DNA from: Nematopogon swammerdamellus
Lineage: Eukaryota; Arthropoda; Insecta; Lepidoptera; Adelidae
Assembly: GCA_946902875.1 (NCBI GenBank)
Contig: OX336336.1
Span: 2,078,545 to 2,142,544, forward strand
Length of the DNA: 64,000 nucleotides
Direction of reading: 5' to 3'
Below the pieces are notes generated by a model that saw only the letters and a list, made by a program, of their open reading frames with translations, did no database searches and was not told the DNA's origin. A program made the position numbers and the translations under genes. Positions 40,156-49,337 of this stretch are shown here, in pieces. Numbering within the stretch: position 1 is the first letter of the stretch; every line of letters begins with the position of its first letter.

Positions 40156-40740
40156 TACCGGTCCATTTTTCTGTATTTACGAACAAAACAGCGAATATTC
40201 ACAAGCACAACACGCGCGCGCACATACAACACGAACTGACAATGACGACACATATGAGAATTTTTTTCTTATTAACAAACATCCTCGCAATCCTCCGATC
40301 AATCACTTCAAACTTCTACGCCTACATTAGACATCAGTAGACACGTCTTTGGCGTTCTTCTATTGAAAAACTGAGATAGCACTAATACTGAGTACGCTTT
40401 CGCACTACGGAACGAATTAGTCTTAGCATATTTCCTCAAACTAATCGCTATACATACTCATATATTATTATTTCTATTCTGTGCTATGGGTGTCTTTAGG
40501 CTAAAAATTGTATGGTACTCGAGAACGAGAAGGAAATAAAATTATGCTAGAATAACAGCGGGAACAAGCGAGATGACTAATGTACGCTCGTATTTGACTA
40601 ATTTCATCCATCGCATCGAGGCGAGAGTTCACGAGCAATTCCGAATGATACTTACGAACGACGAAGTCCCCGCGGCGCGTCGTCGACTCAATGACCTTGG
40701 GCGCGCGCGAATGGCACGTGGCGCGATATTTAAAATGAAA
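40156..40740 (-). promoter_or_regulatory. candidate promoter and 5' exons of a minus-strand gene
   Basis: On the minus strand a CpG-rich stretch (about 40740-40600) has TTTTAAATATCGCGCCACGTG. It is followed by GTCGTTC|GTAAGTAT at 40656/40655. Further down, after possible acceptors such as TTTTTCAATAG near 40370, AATACAGAAAAATGGACCG is followed by GTAAGTGA, with the donor at 40159/40158. Two consensus donors in the same orientation in non-repetitive DNA are suggestive. The coding part would be only 8 nt (ATGGACCG), so the protein cannot be identified. Confidence 0.3.
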
Positions 40741-40819
40741 TTGAAGTAGGTACTATCGACTGTTTTCGTTTTCGATTTGCTTTCGAGCTTTGTTTGATCG
40801 ACCTAGGGCAAGCCGGGCT

Positions 40820-41112
40820 TTTTGGCTTGTATGAGAGGCCCGCCACTGCCTATACGCTGGACTTACCACGGATGCGTACCAATCGGTTCTGCAGATCTTT
40901 CCTCCACAGAACTGGTAAACTCTGGAACGCTTTCCCTGCCCACATATTTCTCCCCAAGTATAGTCGCCGGTCCTTCAAGAGAGGCGTGAATAGGCACCTG
41001 ACAGGCCGGCATGGCATTCGCAACCCCCGCGTACGACCGAATGTCCATGGGCGTCGTTAGACACCTTATGGGTGGCTCGGCGCCATATGTCGCCCTTACT
41101 ATATAAAAAAAA
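40820..41112 (+). pseudogene. LINE-F ORF2 C-terminus, best-preserved copy
   Basis: Open from about 40794 to the stop at 41060. It includes RTGKLWNAFPAHIF, KYSRRSFKRGVNRHL and RPNVHGRR. These blocks lie C-terminal to the reverse-transcriptase domain of insect LINE proteins. The 3' UTR is short (GGCTCGGCGCCATATGTCGC) and ends in an A-run. The catalytic domains are missing, so this is a 5'-truncated dead copy. Confidence 0.85.
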
Positions 41113-41647
41113 ACTTTATTGTCTGCACACGCGGCGATCTAGGAAGCGATTTAACGCGCTTCCCACCACTGTCTCTGTTATCGTCTGTCACCGCGCATCT
41201 AACCCATACTATTCAGCTCGGGCTGGGGAATTCCGGCCGGAAATTCCGGTGTGTTCGGGTTTAGTTAGGGACGTGAGTAGGCCGCATAATGGTTTTACAT
41301 AAATGACGATTTTCGCGCCACATAATACATCGAAATAAATTCACACAGCTCGCGTACGGCGTAAATATTTACGCACTGTATACAGATTGGATGTGTTTAT
41401 TCGTGTAGATGTATAGGCGAGAGACTTCGAATAATCACAATATGGATCGTAATTTTTTTCTTTGACAAATCTGGAGAATTTCTACGCAACACCACGTTCT
41501 CTGATGTTGTAAGGGATTTTACGCTTGAATGAGATTATTGTTGCCACTTCAAAAAGGGCTCCTCTGTTTCGTTTGTACACTATTTTTATCTCAGAAGAAC
41601 GCAACCGATTTTAGCGCAAATGTTACAAATCGCTCGGAAATTAAAAT
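41113..41647. other. unassigned intergenic DNA
   Basis: TTCCGGCCGGAAATTCCGG near 41231 is a small palindromic cluster, and TTAGGGACGTGAGTAG at 41265 recurs near 38490 on the other strand. No gene. Confidence 0.35.
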
Positions 41648-41802
41648 AATTATTTAAAAAATTACTCAATTTTTAAATATTTCGACGTGTCTTTCGTCGT
41701 CATCAGTGGAAAAAATATAATATATAATTGCTAAGGTGTCAGTGTCATTTCGACGAAAGACAAGTCGAAATATTTGAAAATTGAGTAATTTGTTAAATAA
41801 TT
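41648..41802. repeat. 52-bp-arm inverted repeat
   Basis: Arms 41648-41699 and 41751-41802 match at about 49 of 52 positions. The loop is 51 bp. The arm carries ATATTTCGACGTGTCTTTCG, followed by GTCATCAGTGG in the loop. Confidence 0.85.
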
Positions 41803-42062
41803 AAATTATGTAAATAATAATAAATAAAATAATAAGCCATACAATTGGTGTTAACAAAAATATATTTCAATCTCGGAAATTAAGAGTGAGACCGCACTAC
41901 GCGGCAGCGGCGCTGGCGGAGGCACGGCGCGGCATTTTGTTCAAATGAACTGCTTGCAGCGCCTTCGCGCCGCCGTTGCCTCGCAGTGTGGTTTATCTCA
42001 TACAACCGCTGTAGTCTGGTTTCGTTTAGTGCGGTCGTACTTCCAACGAAAAAATAAGGCGA

Positions 42063-42613
42063 GCGAGGCCGGAGGCTGCGCTGCGTACTTGTGCGTTTGT
42101 CCGCGGTTAAAGAACTCCATCGAAGGCGAAGCCGGAGGCTGCGCTGCGTAGACTTGTGCAATGCCCGCGGCTGAAGGACTCCATCGAAGGCGAGGCCGAA
42201 GGCTGCGCTGCGTAGACTTGTGCTTTGTCCGCGGTTGAAGAACTCCATTGAAGGCGAGGCCGGAGGCTGCGCTGCGTAGACTTGTGCGTTGTCCGCGGCT
42301 GAAGGACCCCGTCGAAGGCGAGGCCGAAGGCTGCGCTGCGTAGACTTGTGCGTTGTCTGCGGTTGAAGAACTCCACCGAAGGCGAGGCCGGAGGCTGCGC
42401 TGCGTAGACTTGTGCAATGCCCGCGGCTGAAGAACCCCATCGTAAGCAAGGCCGGAGCCTGCGCTGCGTAGACTTGTGCGTTGTCCGCGGTTGAAGAACT
42501 CCACCGAAGGCGAGGCCGGAGGCTGCGCTGCGTAGACTTGTGCAATGCCCGCAGCTGAAGAACTCCATCGAAGGCGAGGCCGGAGGCTGCGCTGCGTAGA
42601 CTTGTGCGATGCC
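42063..42613. repeat. 64-bp minisatellite with alternating monomers
   Basis: GCGCTGCG recurs at 42078, 42141, 42205, 42269, 42333, 42397, 42461, 42525 and 42589: eight or nine units of 64 bp (first spacing 63). Units alternate between GGTTGAAGAACTCC and GGCTGAAG-A-CCCC/CTCC types. All three minus frames stay open across the array, producing three long ORFs (182-221 codons) that are repeat artefacts unless shown otherwise. The 5' flank (41880-42060) is a GCC-rich stretch of unknown nature. Confidence 0.92.
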
Positions 42614-42973
42614 CGAGGTCTCAAATTTAAAAAAAATAATATCGATTAGTCTCAATCACAATATTAAATGAGTTGTGGAAGCCGTTTGAAGGGTAGATAA
42701 CGAGCCAGCAGATAATTTAATAAATTTCATCTTAAAATAAGACTAGAAAGACGTAAACAGGAGTACAATGGCACGACATTGAGGCTCCGCCACAGTTCTC
42801 AGAAACCACTCGGCGACCTTTCGACCGAGCTAGACGTTCAGAGGTCACGGCGCGGCGGAGGGCTGCTGTTTTGCTATTATCGCTGAAATTGCGATAATCG
42901 CAACCTCGGCAGACGAAGGGAGCGAGTGGGGCAGATCATGGCTGCCACAGTTGGCTACAGCGCTCACTAATGT
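42614..42973. other. unassigned intergenic DNA
   Basis: Nothing recognised. TTGCTATTATCGCTGAAATTG/CGATAATCGCAA near 42870 is a short inverted pair. Confidence 0.35.
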
Positions 42974-43497
42974 CAGCCTCGATAGCTCAGTGGTGCAGAC
43001 AGTCAACTGTCGCTATTGAATGTTAAGCAACGCTGGGTGCCGTCAGTACTTGGATGGGTGACCGCTGACCGTTGGAGGCTGACCGAGGTTCGGATACCTC
43101 GTAAAACTGTAGGTCCCTTCCCTCCTAATCTTACTTAGGCCCACTTGCACCAACACAAATTTAATATATAAACCAGTTTAACTCGTTAAACCAGCACCCG
43201 TTGTACGTGTGAACCGCGTTTAAATCCATAACTCGCTACTTAACTTTAAACTCGTGTTGGTGCAAGTGAGCCTTGGTGGTAGGGTTTAACCCGCCCGGGT
43301 TGATACCACCGCACTGAATGAAACGTCGGTCGAAACGGCTATGTAAATAGTTTGTGTTTTCCGACCAGTTCAGTGTAGCCGGCACGATCAAAGGGGGAAA
43401 CACTGCCATGGCACCTATTTCACCCGGTGTTATGGGCTGACATCACGGACGTTGTAGGTGATGTAGCCAACCGTGTCAGTTTCCATAAAAAAAAAAT
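42974..43497 (+). mobile_element. SINE-D, complete, split by a Harbinger-like MITE
   Basis: The head starts CAGCCTCGATAGCTCAGTGG, with A box TAGCTCAGTGG at 42983. 43022-43065 (TTAAGCAACGCTGGG, AGTACTTGGATGGGTGACCGC) resembles the 5S rRNA internal control region. GGTTCGGATACC at 43088 fits a B box. The body resumes at 43276 with GTAGGGTTTAACCCGCCCGG and ends TTTCCATAAAAAAAA. It is the clearest copy of the chimeric head. Confidence 0.9.
43138..43272. mobile_element. PIF/Harbinger-like MITE
   Basis: 19-bp inverted termini GGCCCACTTGCACCAACAC and (inward from right) GGCTCACTTGCACCAACAC. It is 135 bp, flanked by TTA and TTG where the unbroken SINE reads CTTACTTGG. The terminus type and 3-bp T-rich target suggest PIF/Harbinger. 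Confidence 0.8.
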
Positions 43498-43504
43498 TAA
43501 AAAA

Positions 43505-43660
43505 AAAACTAACAAATGTGATGTCAGCCCATCACACCTTTGTGTACTTGATGCCATAGCAGCGCTTCACTTCAGTCGTGCCGGCTACACTGAGCTGGAC
43601 GGAAAGCACGAACTGTTCACATTGCCGTTTCTACCGACGTTTCATTCAGTGCGGTGGTAC
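43505..43660 (-). mobile_element. SINE-D 3' half
   Basis: GTGATGTCAGCCCATCACAC to TTCATTCAGTGCGGTGGTAC. It faces the preceding complete copy, so the two make an inverted pair. Confidence 0.75.
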
Positions 43661-43666
43661 CAACTC

Positions 43667-43816
43667 CGGCGAAAGAGGGAGCGTGAAAAAGCTACTGTCA
43701 GGCCGGCATGGCATTCGCGATCCCCGTGCATCACAGAATGTCCATGCGCATCGTTAGACACCGAACCGTATGTGTAACGAACGAGAACACATGTAGCGCT
43801 TTCCATAAAAAAAACT
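43667..43816 (+). mobile_element. LINE-F 3' end
   Basis: GGGAGCGTGAAAAAGCTACT, GGCCGGCATGGCATTCGCGA, CATGCGCATCGTTAGACACC and A-tail. Confidence 0.75.
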
Positions 43817-43829
43817 CCAAACGCTTGGT

Positions 43830-44050
43830 CTATATCTATATAAATAATGTCTATATAATATAATCTCTTAGTACGAAAATGTATTGCGCAGCACATTTCC
43901 CAGTAGAGGCTTCCGGAAGAATCGATAATCCAACTCAGCGGTGTCCAACCGGTAGTCGCGGGCCCCCGGTAGCACGCAGACGTTCCTATAAACATAAACT
44001 TGCAATAATACTGCGAAAAAAATTATAAAATATATATATATACATATATA
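43830..44050. other. unassigned, with hAT-like terminus
   Basis: CAGCGGTGTCCAACCGG at about 43937 resembles one hAT end. No matching inverted partner or target duplication is seen nearby. Confidence 0.3.
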
Positions 44051-44433
44051 TTTTTTTATGGAATCTGACACGGTTGGCTACATCACCTGCAACGTCCGTG
44101 ATGTCAGCCCATAACACCGGGTGAACTAGGTGCCATGTCAGTGCTTCCCCCTTTGATCGTGCCGGCTACACTGAACTGCTCGGAAAACACAAACTATTTA
44201 CATAGCCGTTTTGACCGACGTTTCATTCAGTACGGTGGTACCAACCCGGGCGGGTTAAACCCTACCACCAAGTAAGATTAGGAGGGAAGGGACCTACAGT
44301 TTTACGAGGAATCCGAACCTCGGTCAGCCTCCAACGGTCAGCGGTCACCCATCCAAGTACTGACCGCACCCAGCGTTGCTTAACATTCAATAGCGACAGT
44401 TGACTGTCTGCACCACTGAGCTATCGAGGCTGA
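44051..44433 (-). mobile_element. SINE-D, complete
   Basis: Nearly identical to 21235-21623: the tail is at the left, and the 5S-like block complement (GGTCACCCATCCAAGTACTG, AGCGTTGCTTAAC) and GCTATCGAGGCTGA are at the right. Confidence 0.9.
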
Positions 44434-44458
44434 ATATACATTGACTCCAGAACATGTT

Positions 44459-45127
44459 AAAAAAGCGGCCAAGTGCGTGTCGGGCCACGCGCAGTGTAGG
44501 GTTCCGTAGTTGCAGAACCCTATCAAAATAAATTATTTGACTATTTGTATAATTTTGTAGGGGAAATAAATGAATGTTAATTTGAAAAAGTTCTTCAACA
44601 GTGAAATGATGGCAGTCGTCCATACATTTTACAAGTTGGTCGACTATTACTCGTCAACCTGTACAGCCTACTTACCTGTGATAGTTTTCCTTTTAATTTC
44701 GATATATATATACTACTGCTGTGAATTTTTTCACATATCTAATAACAACCGTTTAGCTGGCAGGGGGAGGGGACACTTGACTCTAACAAAAATTAGCACT
44801 TAAAAGCTTAATTATTCGCAAACGGATCCCTAAATCGAAAAATGCTTTTCACAAACCAGCAATATTTTCCAAAGACCTATCCAACGACACCACACACGAT
44901 GGGGTAGACGTGAAAAAAAAAATTATCTCCACTTTACGTGTAGGGGAGGTACCCTAAAAAAAAATATTTCAACATTTTTATTTTACCACTTTGTCGGCGT
45001 TATTAATATGTATACCCATACCAACTTACAACTTTCTGATACTAAGGGTCTCTGAGCTAAGCCGCGGACAGACAGACGGACATGGCGAAACTATAAGGGT
45101 TCCTTGTTGACTACGGAACCCTAAAAA
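44459..45127 (-). mobile_element. long GGCCAAG-type element (about 670 bp) with small ORF
   Basis: Termini GCGGCCAAGTGCGTGTCGGG, GTAGGGTTCCGTAGTTGCAG and, at the far end, CTACGGAACCCTAAAAA. The interior is unlike the common type. A 77-codon ATG frame (44573-44803, plus) encodes a hydrophobic stretch AYLPVIVFLLISIYIYYC. It may be chance or a relic of a longer autonomous element. Confidence 0.7.
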
Positions 45128-45294
45128 TGCCTAATGCTGTAATGTTGTCATATGGATTATATAGCAGATTTTTTAAATTTATCTGAAAATCAAAATAAAC
45201 AGGTATCCCATTAAAATGTATAGGTAAACGTCATCTCATCATAGATACTGTCCCTAATGAAGGTGCCCGCTGGGTTTGACAGAAATATGGATGT
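45128..45294. other. unassigned intergenic DNA
   Basis: Nothing recognised. Confidence 0.3.
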
Positions 45295-45722
45295 AGCCCT
45301 TAAGGTGACGTGAGGCTGCGTCTGACTCGAATTTCAAGAAGTTTACCACCAATATTACTCACCTGAGAGATTCAGTTTTAATATACATATGTAAAACTTC
45401 ATCTATCAGCGCAGATCGATAGCTTTTTGAAAACACGATTTGATTAACTTCCTCGATAGAAAAAAATCATGAACATGCCTCTGAATTTAGTTATAAAAAC
45501 GTATTTAAGGCAACGTGGCCACATCAAGGCTTTAGAAAACAATTATTTTATTTGTTGAATGTATATCTAAATCCGGAGCTTTTCACTTTTTTGTTTCGAT
45601 CCGTAGTTTTGGAATAAAAAAATTAAAACCTAATTTTTGATTGATTGATTGTGTTGCATCCTACTCCAACTAGCGCAAGAGGACGCCTTGAAAGAGGAGT
45701 ACGGGTGAATATGGGTTGACAG
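45295..45722 (-). mobile_element. repeat P copy 2
   Basis: Matches 32536-33032 at both flanks (GAGGCTGCGTCTGACTCGAA; CAATCAAAAATTA, GTAGGATGCAACACAAT). It carries about 190 bp of its own central sequence instead of MITE-G. Confidence 0.75.
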
Positions 45723-46425
45723 GGCCTTCAGACGAAATTAGTTGGACACCACTGATTCTAACAGGTTTTTATTTTGTACCTGCGATATAACGCCATCACT
45801 CCACACAGAGCGCCTTATTTATTTTCAATCGTATCGTGAGGGTGTGTTTACGCTTGCTCGCTTGTATTGGTGATCAGAAAGTTATTTGGTGGTGGCGTAG
45901 GTCTTCGTGGTGTATTGTAGGCGGCTGCGGTCGCGGGCGGGTGCGCGCGGGTGCGGGCGGGTGTGTGAGGGGGCGGACGACGACCCGCCGCCCCCACGCC
46001 AGCCTCCCTACCTGCCCCGCTCCCCGCAGCCAGCCAGCCACATACGACGATCTACCTCAATACACACCAATTTCCTTTCTAGCAAATTACTTTTGTCTCT
46101 TATGTGCTCCGCCATTATGTGGATACTGGGAATTGTATATAATGACGATGAGACCGCAAGGCCCGAGTGTCTATTTCTCTTAGCTTAATTTATCGAACCG
46201 ATCCATGTCACTTCAATGATGCTCATCGAATGTTGTGAGAGGCGGCCGTGCAAATTATCACTTGTCATTAATGGTGAAATAATTGTTTCGCCGAAAATTA
46301 ATAAACGTATAATAATATTTTACGTCGTAATAATTGCGAAAGGTGACGTTCATGCGATCACTATATCTTGATATCTGCCCTCCATCTGGTTCATGCAGAT
46401 ATCTCACGAATATCTCAACTCAGCT
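45723..46425. other. unassigned, with CpG-rich patch 45900-46035
   Basis: The patch has GCGGGCGGGTGCGCGCGGGT. The frames through it are low-complexity (Arg/Gly/Pro) and not convincing as protein. Confidence 0.3.
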
Positions 46426-46600
46426 AAATCAATTTTCGGAAACGGTGTAAGCCCTGATCTGTGGTGTAAGCTAAATCAATACCGTTCGGAAACGGTGTAA
46501 GCTAAATAAATACCGTTCGGAACCGGTGTAAGCTAAATCAATACCGTTCGAAACCGGTGTAAATCTACGTCCCTTCTCTTGCCCCTTACTAGATCAGTTA
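46426..46600 (+). repeat. 31-bp tandem repeat derived from SINE-C
   Basis: GGTGTAAGCTAAAT-type units start at 46463, 46494, 46525 and 46556. The unit contains ACCGTTCGGAACCGGTGTAA, which is the segment just upstream of ACTGTAGGTCCCTTCCC in SINE-C. The array runs into SINE-C sequence (GTCCCTTCTCTTGCCCCTTA). Confidence 0.8.
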
Positions 46601-46840
46601 GCGTCTATGCGTCCACTGCTGGACATACGCCTCTCGAATTTTCCTCCAGACCTGCCGTAGTTCAGCGGTACGAAACCACTGCTTTCGTCGTGACCACCTG
46701 GCGGGTGGTCCTCCCGCACTCGTGTAGGACACGGTTCCTCCAACGGTTGTCGTCTCTTCGGCCTACGTTCCCAGCCCACTGTCACTTGAGCTTAGCCAGC
46801 CGGTGTCCAATAGCCGACCACCCGCCGCTAAAGGTATCTA
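46600..46840 (+). mobile_element. LINE-like fragment (CCACTGCTGGACAT) and SINE-C head
   Basis: GCGTCCACTGCTGGACATAC and CGCCTCTCGAATTTTCCTCC are a motif widespread in lepidopteran LINEs. At the end, GCCGACCACCCGCCGCT is a SINE-C head in minus orientation. Confidence 0.6.
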
Positions 46841-47730
46841 ACATATAATTTAGCCTAACTTATACTTAGTACTTATTTCCCAGCAGACCGTCAGGAATAG
46901 TGACGAACTGAGTATAATTATGGGGTGCTCAGCTCACCGTCGAGGCGACGTGCGTAGTACCACAGAATACTTAATAGTACCAGAGTAGTACGTTATTATC
47001 ATATCTAATGTGGTACGCAGTGACAGCGGGCAGGTCGCTGCATGAAAATAATGTTCCACTGTCTCGCCAGGCCCGCGCAATGTATGAAATGAAATGAAGG
47101 TATACTTTATAATAATAATAGTCCTCGAGAACGTTCATGTCACACTCTACTAGGATCGTTCCATTATCATTATCACAGACAGGACTATTCTCGCGAATAG
47201 ACCTGATATTGTAATAGTGGAATCTCGTTTAATCTGTTCCCGAAATGACCGCGAAGGGTACCTAAAACACTCGCTGCATTTCCACGCTGGATAGCAAGGG
47301 CTATCCGTTGCCTGAGGAATGTTTCGCAGTTAGGTACTCCCGATAATGTTGAACCTATTGACCGAACAAATTTGTGTATGTATGTAACAATATGAGGCAC
47401 CATCAAACATCTTGTCAAAGGATCGGAACCTCCTTCTTACATTTTGTGTAACGCAACGGGGCTACCAGCTTTTGGTTCAAAGAAAGGGAAAGTCAGGTGA
47501 ATTTAATTTAAATTCAAATTGTTCGGAATGGGAAAAAGGAAGATAATGAAAAGTCAATAGATTTATCGGTCTTTCAGTACGATGCCAATTGAATGTTTAT
47601 AGAAAGTTCATTTGGAATATTTTCAATATTATTAATTACTTATAATTATTATATTTTACTTGAAATTGAACAGAACAAATAAAATAATAAATTTTGAATA
47701 TAGGATGTAGTATATATTATTATCTATCTA
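46841..47730. other. unassigned intergenic DNA
   Basis: ATGAAATGAAATGAAGGTAT near 47085 looks like a retroposon tail (minus). The rest is not recognised. Confidence 0.35.
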
Positions 47731-48107
47731 TCTATACTAATAATAAATCTGTAAGGGATAGTCATGGAGTAAATTACTTTGTTTTATGAGATACGGCGTT
47801 TGCAGACTCTATGTATGATACTACAACTAAATTGACGATTTTTAGAAATCGTTTCTGTATGTATGTATGTTCCTCCATAACTCTTAAACCGATCATCTGA
47901 ATTCGATGAAACTTAGTACAAGCACATTTGGTTATACGGGACACAGGATAGGCTAAATAAAATTCAGTTCCGGTTACGCTAATATGTGGCTCTCATACAA
48001 ACCGAATTGATCCGCCAGCCGTAATAAAGGTACGGTAGCGGGCTTACTTACTTTCTTCTTTTTTCAAATACAGATTCCACGCGAGCGAAGCCGCGGGCAG
48101 AAACCAG
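47731..48107 (+). mobile_element. Helitron-A, complete
   Basis: Starts TCTATACTAATAATAAATCT after a TCTA repeat. Ends CACGCGAGCGAAGCCGCGGG and CAGAAACCAGT, where CTAG has changed to CCAG. 377 bp. Confidence 0.88.
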
Positions 48108-48617
48108 TATCACTATAAAGCAAAACGTAGCCGCCGCCGTCTACGCACTAACATAATTTGTTGACGGCGGCCGCGCGAGCTGCCTTTATTACGCGTCTCT
48201 CGTCACAGCGAACCGTGTTCGTCTAGTCTGGCGGGGTCGGGTCGTTGTTCTCCCGCCCTGGGCGTCCTTTTACCGCCCTAGCCCGTTCCGCCCGCCCGCC
48301 TGCCGCCGCGCCGCGCCGTCGCGTCGTCGTCGCCCGCCCGCTGCCGCGCCGCCCGCCCGGGCGGCGTAGGAAACGAACCTCCGCTGCCTCCGGGCGGTCG
48401 GCGAGGCTCAAGGGCATGCTCGTGAACTGTGCCCGGGGCGGTGGGCGTGCGGGGGGCGGCGGGGGGCGGGGCGGGGGGTACAGGAGTGAGGGACCGGAGG
48501 CAGATAGGTCGGGGAGAGGACGACACGCCTTGCATAATATTTTCGAGGTGTATCGTTGTTGCGCAGTTGTTGTACCTATGGGAATTTGATTTACGCGCAA
48601 TAACAAGATATAGAAAG
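48108..48617. other. CpG-rich patch, strongest of the window
   Basis: 48120-48520 is extremely GC-rich, with GCCGCCGCGCC on one side and G-runs (GGGGGGCGGCGGGGGGCGGG) on the other. Frames on both strands are open only because of base composition. It could be a promoter or first-exon island. No TATA, donor or protein family was identified. Confidence 0.35.
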
Positions 48618-48690
48618 AAACCGGCCAAGTGCGAGTCGCACTCGCGCACCGAGGGTTCCGTACGACCAAATATTTGGCTTGTTTTTACTT
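48618..48690 (-). mobile_element. GGCCAAG element stub
   Basis: AAACCGGCCAAGTGCGAGTC, GCACCGAGGGTTCCGTACGA, then unrelated sequence. It adjoins a family-B element. Confidence 0.8.
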
Positions 48691-49337
48691 TTTTTAACCC
48701 CCGACCCATTTAACGTGTGTGTGAATGGGTGTGACTGCTGTGGCATCGTGGCTCCCAAAGCAGAAAGCTGGTTTAATCGGGTTGTTTCTTAGTTAATGTT
48801 TGTAATCAAGTAATTAAGTAACCAAAAAGTTATTATCTCAAAATGTGAACGGAATTGCATGTGGATTTAAAAAAAAGCTTGAAGTAAAATTTTTATTACA
48901 AATTTTCAAAACGCCCGACACTTAAAAATCTAAAATAATTTCCGTTTACTTACTTAAAGGAGTCGGGGGACCGCTAAGTAAATAAAATATAAAACTTAGA
49001 GCTGCACGGGTCTTTTTAAGGGTCAGAAGTTTTTTAAATTTGTAATTAAACTTTCAGTTCGAGCTTTTTTTTAAAAACCGCACGCAAATCGGTCCACTTT
49101 TTAAGATAATAAAATTTTTAATACTTAATTACTTACTTGATTACAAACATAATTAAGAACGAACCCGATTAAACCAGCTTTCTAATAAAAAAAACCGCAT
49201 CCAAATCGGTCCATCCGTTTGGGACCTACGATGCCACGATGTGACAGACACACCCATACACACATACACACACCCTCACACATCCTTACACACGTTAAAC
49301 TTATAATAACGCCCTTCTTTTTGCGTCGGGGGTTAAA
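48690..49337. mobile_element. foldback family B, full-length (reference copy)
   Basis: Both outer ends are present: TTTTTTTAACCCCCGACCC at the left and GCGTCGGGGGTTAAAAA at the right. Each arm is about 300 bp. Going inward: TGTGGCATCGTGGCTCCCAA / TGGGACCTACGATGCCAC; GAAAGCTGGTTTAATCGGG / CCCGATTAAACCAGCTTTC; TAAAAAAAAGCTTGAAG / GAGCTTTTTTT; ACTTAAAAATCT / TTTTTAAGGGTC. The inner ACTTACTTAAAGGAGTCGGG arm lacks its mirror here (deletion). There is no ORF, so it is a foldback-type MITE. Confidence 0.88.

Noticed and set aside
41880..42655. Three long minus-strand ORFs (182-221 codons) as a repeat-containing protein
   Set aside because: They occupy all three frames of one 64-bp tandem array. Openness follows from the unit, and the translations are permutations of each other with no known domain.
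43022..43065. 5S rRNA gene
   Set aside because: Only the internal control region is similar, the 5' and 3' thirds of 5S rRNA are absent, and the block recurs inside SINE-D copies.
45836..46188. 93-115-codon plus-strand ORFs
   Set aside because: They are low-complexity translations of a GC-rich patch in two overlapping frames, with no recognised domain or splice support.
48223..48713. Overlapping 94-148-codon ORFs in the GC-rich patch
   Set aside because: They occur on both strands in several frames with Arg/Pro/Gly/Ala-rich content, as expected from extreme GC content; there is no family match or splice context.
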